Assembly (NCBI RefSeq): GCF_963664075.1 | Contig: NZ_OY760916.1 | Location: 1,676,001 to 1,740,000 of the forward strand | DNA: 64,000 bases | Source of the DNA: an uncultured Desulfobulbus sp. | GTDB lineage: Bacteria; Desulfobacterota; Desulfobulbia; Desulfobulbales; Desulfobulbaceae | Reading direction: 5' to 3' | In this document: piece by piece, positions 58,741 through 64,000 of the stretch | Layout of the letters: every line of letters starts with the position of its first letter | How positions within the stretch are numbered: the stretch's first letter is position 1 | Program-made: the position numbers and the translations under genes | The notes under the pieces: generated by a model | The model's database searches: none | What the model was told of the DNA's origin: nothing | What the model saw: the letters and a program-made list of their open reading frames with translations, nothing else

Positions 58741-60254
58741 CTAACCGCCGAGCCAGTCTCTTTCCATCACAATATATCCGCCTGGGCCGTAGACCAGCAC
58801 CCGGAAGATCGTCTCCATTGAATCAACCCTGAATATGCGGAAATAATTGCGCATCATCTCCCACAACGCTCTTTTGGAGCCGAGTTCCTTCAACGCTGCC
58901 TGGAAGAGATGGCAACTCATCTGCTGCACCTGGTCGACAAGAAAGGCCAGCATCATGAGAATGGCAAACACCGCGCTGAGATGCTTCTTGCCCAGTCCGT
59001 AATTATGCTCCAGGTTGTATCCGTGGGTTTTCAAGGTGTTGAAGGTTTCGTTTTCGATCTTCCACCGCGCGCGGCCAGCCCGCATGACCTCTTCGACGTT
59101 TTCAGGAGTGATAGTCAGATCTGTGACCCAACTGAACCGGGTAACCTTGTTATTTTTATCCACCTGCCAGTATTCCAGGAAATTGACCAGCAGGTCCTGG
59201 CGGGACTGATTGAGCGGTACTTGATTAATAAAACGAAAAAAATGTATTTTGACCGGATCGTTGGAGTCCACTTGCTGTAGCTCGGTGACCTTATCCTTGG
59301 CGATGGCATCGTCAACCAACGAAAACAGAAACTGATGATCTCCAGGCTTGACGCCAAGGATAAAACGAAGATTTAGCCGTTGCAGATCCTCGATATGGGG
59401 CGCGTTGCTGCTGAGTGCATCCTCGGTGACGATGAGCTTGAGGTGTGGATGCTCACGCCGCAGTGCCTCGAAGAAACGACGGGCCGCATTGCGCTCACAA
59501 TCGTTTTTAGCCGAACCGTCCTGGCGGGAAATCATTTCAGGAAAGAAAGGAATTACCTCGCGACAATCCGGATGCACCAGGGCAGCCGCATACATCTGTT
59601 GGTAATACAGTTCTGTTCCATTGCGACGAGTTTTTTTGAGGCAGTAGGATGAGGCCACCTTCGTTGAGGAATAAAACCCTGTACCGTCACCACTGAGTAG
59701 ATAATGGCCACCCAGCAGCGTCATTGATTCCAGCTTTTTGCCTCGTTGCAACCGCCGAAAAACGGTGCGAAACGCTGGTCGTAAATAGTCTGGATCAACT
59801 TCATCCAGGATGGCGCGCATCTGAGAGTCGCAGGGGATGCCGGTCACTCCATATACCGTATGCAGGTTTTCTGGTTCTCTGCGCCGTCGCTCATCGAAGG
59901 CCAGCAGCGACTGGTCTTTCAGGTGAAACGCGGCAAAGGCAGACATGATCGCGCCATCAAGGGCAATCTTGGCATTTTGGGCCCGATGATCGGTAAGTTT
60001 GCCAAAATCAGCTTTGATAGCTTGAATTAATGCGTCCACGTGGAGTGTTTTGTTCACGGCTCTTCCGTTCGTCAGTGCAACCAGTTGTAACGCCTTGGTC
60101 GAGAAAATTTTCAGTGACTGCATAATCTATTATCCATGTAATTATTTGTAATTCCATGAAAAAATCGATTTTCACCTTCAAGGCTTTGTCAAGAAAAAAA
60201 TACGCTACTCCTGATTAATTTTTCGTTTATTTTTGATGAGTTAATCGCGTCTAA
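58661..60254 (-). mobile_element. IS4-like insertion sequence, ends tentative
   Basis: TTAGACGC at 58661-58668 and GCGTCTAA at 60247-60254 are inverse copies placed as expected for the ends of a 1.6-kb element around the transposase gene. A few more positions inside match (TTA, C). No target duplication is visible, so the ends are only a proposal. Confidence 0.55.
58741..60123 (-). CDS. DDE transposase, IS4-like
   Basis: A 460-aa transposase with an intact frame. The N-terminal part has IALDGAIMSAFAAFHLKDQSL; the first catalytic Asp is in LSGDGTGFYSS, the second in VTEDALSSN, and the Glu is in ARWKIENETFNTLKTHGYNL, which resembles the IS4-type Y-R-E-K region. The exact IS family could not be fixed by eye. 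Confidence 0.85.
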   Translation of the reverse strand: MQSLKIFSTKALQLVALTNGRAVNKTLHVDALIQAIKADFGKLTDHRAQNAKIALDGAIMSAFAAFHLKDQSLLAFDERRRREPENLHTVYGVTGIPCDSQMRAILDEVDPDYLRPAFRTVFRRLQRGKKLESMTLLGGHYLLSGDGTGFYSSTKVASSYCLKKTRRNGTELYYQQMYAAALVHPDCREVIPFFPEMISRQDGSAKNDCERNAARRFFEALRREHPHLKLIVTEDALSSNAPHIEDLQRLNLRFILGVKPGDHQFLFSLVDDAIAKDKVTELQQVDSNDPVKIHFFRFINQVPLNQSRQDLLVNFLEYWQVDKNNKVTRFSWVTDLTITPENVEEVMRAGRARWKIENETFNTLKTHGYNLEHNYGLGKKHLSAVFAILMMLAFLVDQVQQMSCHLFQAALKELGSKRALWEMMRNYFRIFRVDSMETIFRVLVYGPGGYIVMERDWLGG

Positions 60255-60880
60255 GCTCGTTGCCGAGGCGCTCGGAGAGCAGCCGTTTTGGAACTAAGCA
60301 TGTTCTCTAAAAGTTTACGAAAACTAATCCCCTCGTACCCCATAAAAAACAGGGCATTACGGGATAACGGGAAGTGCTGACAGGCTTCAACCTGTTACTT
60401 CCGGATAACACCACTGAAAATCATATTACTCCCAGTTTTGTCTCACGATGCCGGAGATCTTCTTGTTGGTTGTGCCAGAGCAGCAAATCTCTGATTTTCA
60501 GAGTCGTGTTTTTCCAATACATAGTAACTCAGCGATTTATGCGTTCCGGGTACACGGATAAATTTTTTGCCAAGACTCCCCTCTGTACGGTCAATATGAA
60601 AAACAAAAATCCCTCTTTCGTCAATTGGTTTATCTGGATATTTAACATAAAATCAGATGTATAAGAGTGATGGTGCAACAGGGTGGTTGTGGCTCAGCTT
60701 ATGAACTAGTCTGGAAGGTTTGGGGGTAAACGCTCGAAGAACTGTAAGGAAAATTGAAAAATTCAAAGAAGGAGTACTGATTCAACTGTCGCCAAAAAGC
60801 TGAAGGCTTCTTCGCGAGCGAAAGAAGCCTTCGATACAACATGTACTTGGGGAAGGGTAGGGTCACCAAAGCTGCTGACC
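60255..60880. other. Intergenic region downstream of chemoreceptor
   Basis: About 620 bases with no supported gene; the one open frame (60374-60664) lacks a ribosome binding site and protein-like composition. A minus-strand terminator lies at 60794-60832. Confidence 0.5.
60794..60832 (-). terminator. Terminator of the chemoreceptor gene
   Basis: GAAGGCTTCTT (60802-60812) pairs with AAGAAGCCTTC (60822-60832). On the minus strand the stem is followed by AGCTTTTT, about 50 bases after the chemoreceptor stop. Confidence 0.85.
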
Positions 60881-62608
60881 TCAGATTCGAAAACGACTGA
60901 CAATCGACGTCAGTTCCATTGCCATGTTCTGCAGCTGCTCCGCCTGTTGACGCATCTGGTCACTAGAAACGGTAATTTCTTCTGCTGCACCGCTAACTTT
61001 CTGGATATCCTGCGCGATATTTTCTGCAACACTCGAGCTATGGTTCACGCTTTCGTTGATATCGCCCAAGCCCTTGGAGACAGAGTCTATGCTAGTGGCA
61101 ATCTCACCAGTGGCAGCACTCTGCTCTTCAACAGCATAGGTGATCGTGCTGACCAGTTCACTGACCTGATGAATAATGGAGGATATTCCTTCAATCTCAC
61201 TTACCGTCATCTCGGTGGTTGATTGCATATCGCTGATCTGATTTTTGATATGCTGGGTAGCCTCCGCCGTTTGTTTGGCCAACTCTTTAATTTCGTTGGC
61301 AACAACAGCAAAGCCTTTTCCTGATTCACCGGCTCGTGCGGCTTCGATAGTGGCGTTGAGTGCCAGAAGATTGGTCTGCTCGGAAATGTCAGTTATGGTT
61401 TCGGTGACCTTGCCAATAGCGTCTGCTGCTTCTCCCAATTCTCCCATACGTTTAGATGCTTTGGTGGCCTGTTCGACTGCCTCTTCAGTGATGCTATTTG
61501 CTTTTTCAGCATTGGAGGCAATATTGGTAATGGTGCCTGTCATCTCCTGGGCCACTTCGGCAACCATGGCTGTATTGCTTGATGAGTCATCCATGGTCAA
61601 CGCGACCATTTTTAAATTATCACTCATCTCACCGGTCCCGTGGGCCACATTGGCAGCGATGGAGGCGGTTTGACTCGAGCTGGAGCTAATGGAGGCTGAG
61701 AGGTCGGTGAGCGAATGTGCGGAGATGTTCACATCTGTTGCTTCCTCGGCAATCTTCCTGATCATGTTCTGTAGATTGCCCAAAAAGGCGTTAAACAGGG
61801 TCCCGAGTTCACCGAGCTCATCCTGGGATTCTACACGAATGCGTTTAGTGAGATCTCCTTCGCCTTCGGCCACATCACGGAAACTGGCGATCAATTTTTT
61901 CAGGCCACTGCTAATACCCCATGCAACAAAAAAACTAAAAACTACAATTGAAATAAATATCCCCCCGGCAATGAGTTCCATTTGCATGGTTTTTTTAGCA
62001 GCGATCTTGCTCATGCTTTCGTGGAGCTGGCTTGTAGTGAGCTCGATGTTATCAATGTAAATCCCGGTGCCCACCCACATATCAAGACCTGGAATCATTT
62101 CAGCATAACTGATTTTCGGTGTGTCACCCGCGCCAGGTTTGGGCCAGATATAGCTGACGTATCCGCCACCAGAACGGGCCTGTTTTTCAAGTTCCCGTAT
62201 AACGTAGACTCCGTTTTTATCCTGAAGGCCACCTAAGTCTTTTCCTTGAGCCTCCTCTTTGACTGGAAATGCCACATTAACATGGCCTTGATAGATGAAA
62301 AAATAGCCGGAGCGATCTTTTTCATATCTGGCGGGCTTAACCATAGCTCGGAGGAGTGCGTTGATTTTTTCAGGATCACGCAATCCCGATTGTTTCACTG
62401 CCTCAGAAAGAGATATCGCCATCGCGTGGCTGGAAACCTGAATTTTCTCCTTTTGTCCCTCCATCATCACCTTTGAAGTGGCCTCAGTGCCCAGATCCCG
62501 AATTTGGTTCGAGGTGCTGGTGATATAGAATGCCATCACTAAAAATAAAACCACGATACCGAGGAGAATAAGAAGAATTCTTGTTCTGATTCGTATTCGT
62601 TGCAACAT
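60881..62608 (-). CDS. Methyl-accepting chemotaxis protein with single Cache domain
   Basis: A 575-aa receptor. Membrane helices lie near residues 10-32 and 212-234, with a Cache_2-type sensor between them ([27 protein letters not shown]). HAMP and a full signalling domain follow, with tip [19 protein letters not shown]. It senses a small molecule, perhaps a carboxylate, in the periplasm and controls CheA. The ATG at 62608 is preferred; an upstream TTG would add 21 residues. No pentapeptide tether for CheR is seen at the C-terminus. Confidence 0.93.
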   Translation of the reverse strand: MLQRIRIRTRILLILLGIVVLFLVMAFYITSTSNQIRDLGTEATSKVMMEGQKEKIQVSSHAMAISLSEAVKQSGLRDPEKINALLRAMVKPARYEKDRSGYFFIYQGHVNVAFPVKEEAQGKDLGGLQDKNGVYVIRELEKQARSGGGYVSYIWPKPGAGDTPKISYAEMIPGLDMWVGTGIYIDNIELTTSQLHESMSKIAAKKTMQMELIAGGIFISIVVFSFFVAWGISSGLKKLIASFRDVAEGEGDLTKRIRVESQDELGELGTLFNAFLGNLQNMIRKIAEEATDVNISAHSLTDLSASISSSSSQTASIAANVAHGTGEMSDNLKMVALTMDDSSSNTAMVAEVAQEMTGTITNIASNAEKANSITEEAVEQATKASKRMGELGEAADAIGKVTETITDISEQTNLLALNATIEAARAGESGKGFAVVANEIKELAKQTAEATQHIKNQISDMQSTTEMTVSEIEGISSIIHQVSELVSTITYAVEEQSAATGEIATSIDSVSKGLGDINESVNHSSSVAENIAQDIQKVSGAAEEITVSSDQMRQQAEQLQNMAMELTSIVSRFRI

Positions 62609-62844
62609 AAAAGGAAGCCTCGCCAAATATGAAGGAAATAAAGTGTGCTTGCTTTTTGCCTGTTTTCTCAATTAAGTGCTTTTTTTTTCTTGAAGTCATT
62701 ATAGGCCTGATGAAAATCAACTGTCCAGTAATGGTTCAGTCTAAAAGAGTATCCCTTTACTGGGGAGAGATGCTGGGTGTTTTTGGGTCATAATGTCCCT
62801 TGAAGCAAGTTTTTTTACAAAAATGGACAATCGGTTAAAAAGGA

Positions 62845-62885
62845 GAGACACCGCAGGCTTTTTTGCGGCCCTGTCTCGATTTTTT
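62845..62885 (+). terminator. Terminator-like hairpin upstream of korD
   Basis: GAGACA-CCGCA (62845-62855) pairs with TGCGG and TGTCTC (62864-62877), followed by GATTTTTT. No plus-strand gene precedes it, so it may end a small transcript or an upstream promoter's RNA. Confidence 0.55.
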
Positions 62886-62907
62886 GCGAAAATGTCCTTT
62901 TTGGGGC

Positions 62908-62936
62908 TTGACACCTGCTCAAAATGTCTGTTTATT
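62908..62936 (+). promoter_or_regulatory. korD: Candidate sigma-70 promoter for korDA
   Basis: TTGACA at 62908-62913, a 17-base spacer, then TTTATT at 62931-62936. Transcription would begin near 62943, leaving a leader of about 107 bases. Confidence 0.5.
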
Positions 62937-63049
62937 TAAACACTTCGAATTTAGGAGGTTCCAGGCCTCCACATTTCCTCTACCTGTGCAAGATTACTTC
63001 ATTCTTGGCGCAGGCCAGGTAACCTCCACCACAGTACAGGCAAATAGAT

Positions 63050-63322
63050 ATGGCTTTTTGGCGAGTACCTCTTGATACCCAGGAGATACAGGTCACTCTG
63101 GGAACAGTGTGCATTATCGATGATCGGTGTAAGGGCTGCGGCTACTGCATTGAATTCTGTCCCAAGGACATCCTGCAATTTTCTGAGAAATTTAATCGTA
63201 AAGGCTACCATCCTCCCGTCGTGACCCAAGATGGTGAATGTGTCAACTGCCACTACTGCGAAATCATTTGCCCTGAGTTTGCCATCTTCTCGGTGGAAGC
63301 TGAGACCGCAAACACTAAGTAA
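63050..63322 (+). CDS. korD: 2-oxoacid:ferredoxin oxidoreductase, delta (ferredoxin) subunit
   Basis: A 90-aa protein with two 4Fe-4S motifs: CKGCGYCIEFCP and CVNCHYCEIICP. It carries electrons from the thiamine-diphosphate enzyme to ferredoxin. The gene lies 21 bases before korA, the standard order in kor operons. The CPKDIL context and the small size fit KorD; a pyruvate enzyme delta subunit is less likely given the form of the alpha subunit. Confidence 0.9.
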   Translation: MAFWRVPLDTQEIQVTLGTVCIIDDRCKGCGYCIEFCPKDILQFSEKFNRKGYHPPVVTQDGECVNCHYCEIICPEFAIFSVEAETANTK

Positions 63323-63343
63323 ATATATTAACGCGAGCTTGTT

Positions 63344-64000
63344 ATGAAACCAGCTGTTCTCACCGGCGAACATTATATCACCGGCGATGTTGCCTGCGCT
63401 GAAGGTGCCATCGCTGCCGGCTGTAAATTTTTCGGCGCTTACCCCATCACTCCGGCTACAGAAATCGCAGAGCACATGGCCGCCCGTCTGCCCGATATCG
63501 GGGGCACCTTTATCCAGATGGAAGATGAGATCGCGGCCATTGCTTCGATTCTCGGAGCTGCCTGGACCGGAGTGAAATCCATGACCGCGACCTCAGGGCC
63601 CGGATTCTCCCTGATGATGGAGAATTTAGGCCTTGGCGTCTGCACTGAAACTCCCTGCGTTATTGTTAATGTCCAGCGAACCGGCCCCTCCACCGGCCTG
63701 CCCACCCAGACAGGGCAGGGCGATATGATGCAGGCCCGCTGGGGCTCCCACGGTGATTACGAATTGATCGCCCTGGCCCCCTCATCTCCCCAGGACTGTT
63801 TCTATCAGACCATTCGCGCTTTTAATCTCAGCGAGAAATACCGGGTTCCGGTCTTGGTGATGGCCGATGAGATCGTGGGCCATATGAGTGAGAAGGTCGT
63901 CATTCCGGATGCCAAAAAAATTAAACTGGTTGACCGGCCTAAACCCACTGGCCGCAAAGATCGTTTCCGACTCTATGAGGCTGGTCCCAACGGTGTGGCC
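63344..64000 (+). CDS. korA: 2-oxoacid:ferredoxin oxidoreductase alpha subunit, 3' end cut
   Basis: 219 codons run to the window edge without a stop. Features: GDVACAEGAIAAGC, FFGAYPITPATEIAEHMA and MEDEIAAIASILGAAWTG, then TATSGPGFSLMMEN and the QRTGPSTGLPTQTGQGD signature of KorA-type alpha subunits. It decarboxylates 2-oxoglutarate (or a related 2-oxoacid) with KorB and reduces ferredoxin, or works in reverse to fix CO2. The beta subunit would follow outside the window. Confidence 0.93.
   Translation, partial: MKPAVLTGEHYITGDVACAEGAIAAGCKFFGAYPITPATEIAEHMAARLPDIGGTFIQMEDEIAAIASILGAAWTGVKSMTATSGPGFSLMMENLGLGVCTETPCVIVNVQRTGPSTGLPTQTGQGDMMQARWGSHGDYELIALAPSSPQDCFYQTIRAFNLSEKYRVPVLVMADEIVGHMSEKVVIPDAKKIKLVDRPKPTGRKDRFRLYEAGPNGVA

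Larger units (their letters stand above)
62609..63049. other. Divergent intergenic region before korDA
   Basis: About 440 bases holding a hairpin with T-run (62845-62885), a candidate promoter (62908-62936) and a leader of about 105 bases before korD. No gene was found. Confidence 0.5.

Noticed and set aside
60374-60664. 96-codon frame downstream of the IS4-like element
   Set aside because: No ribosome binding site, no domain and unlikely composition.
1-64000. tRNA genes and CRISPR arrays
   Set aside because: No TPsiC-type GGTTCGA/GTTCAAA contexts with cloverleaf arms and no regularly spaced repeats were seen on either strand.

Overview
The window looks like a piece of chromosome from a strictly anaerobic Desulfobacterota bacterium, most likely Desulfobulbales-like. 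The inference rests on gene content: a CO dehydrogenase operon (cooA, cooS, cooC), a three-subunit proton-translocating transhydrogenase (pntA1, pntA2, pntB), a 2-oxoacid:ferredoxin oxidoreductase (korDA), a bacterioferritin, an ISF-type iron-sulfur flavoprotein and diderm cell-wall genes (mpl, pbpC with an alpha-2-macroglobulin). No rRNA, tRNA or CRISPR array was found.

Layout. 1-6.7 kb: partial bfr, a CYTH-domain protein, an exported protein, a 60-aa gene coupled to mpl, then pntA1-pntA2-pntB. 6.8-11 kb: ribB behind an FMN riboswitch, a DacA-like carboxypeptidase with a C-terminal membrane anchor, two small proteins and an iron-sulfur flavoprotein. 11-21 kb (minus strand): a K+ uptake operon (ktrB, ktrA, HAMP-like membrane protein), a GH26-like lipoprotein coupled to a large GH18/NodB/GT2 exopolysaccharide synthase, a small membrane protein and a YibE/F protein. 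21.7-28.6 kb: alkaline phosphatase, a CadC/SmtB-like repressor with a Cys-rich permease, then cooA, a CooA-type operator, cooS and cooC. 28.6-40.4 kb: pbpC and the alpha-2-macroglobulin, a MITE-like element touching the 3' end of a tviB-like nucleotide-sugar dehydrogenase, queE-queD and a TrmN6-like methyltransferase. 40.3-49.3 kb: comM with a frameshift, a multi-PAS hybrid histidine kinase, and modABC between two ModE-type regulators. 49.3-53.2 kb: a large hairpin element, a CoA-disulfide-reductase-like flavoprotein, a TIM-barrel-like lipoprotein and a short protein joining a Rossmann domain to a chemoreceptor signalling tip.

53.5-60.3 kb is accessory DNA: an IS66-type element truncating a membrane-protein gene, two AT-rich secreted-protein genes (one ZU5-C39 peptidase-DUF2135, one short ZU5-like relative), a 120-bp inverted-repeat element and an IS4-like element. 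60.8-64 kb returns to core genes: a Cache-domain chemoreceptor and the start of a korDA operon running off the end.

Cooperation between genes: CooA should sense CO and switch on cooS-cooC through the box at 25773-25788. KtrA should gate KtrB. ModA, ModB and ModC import molybdate or tungstate, with flanking ModE-type proteins as likely regulators. PbpC and the alpha-2-macroglobulin form a known periplasmic pair. QueD and QueE work in 7-deazaguanine synthesis. The candidates most worth follow-up are the Rossmann-chemoreceptor protein, the ZU5/C39/DUF2135 island, a degenerate GH18 inside the polysaccharide synthase, and several intergenic repeat families.
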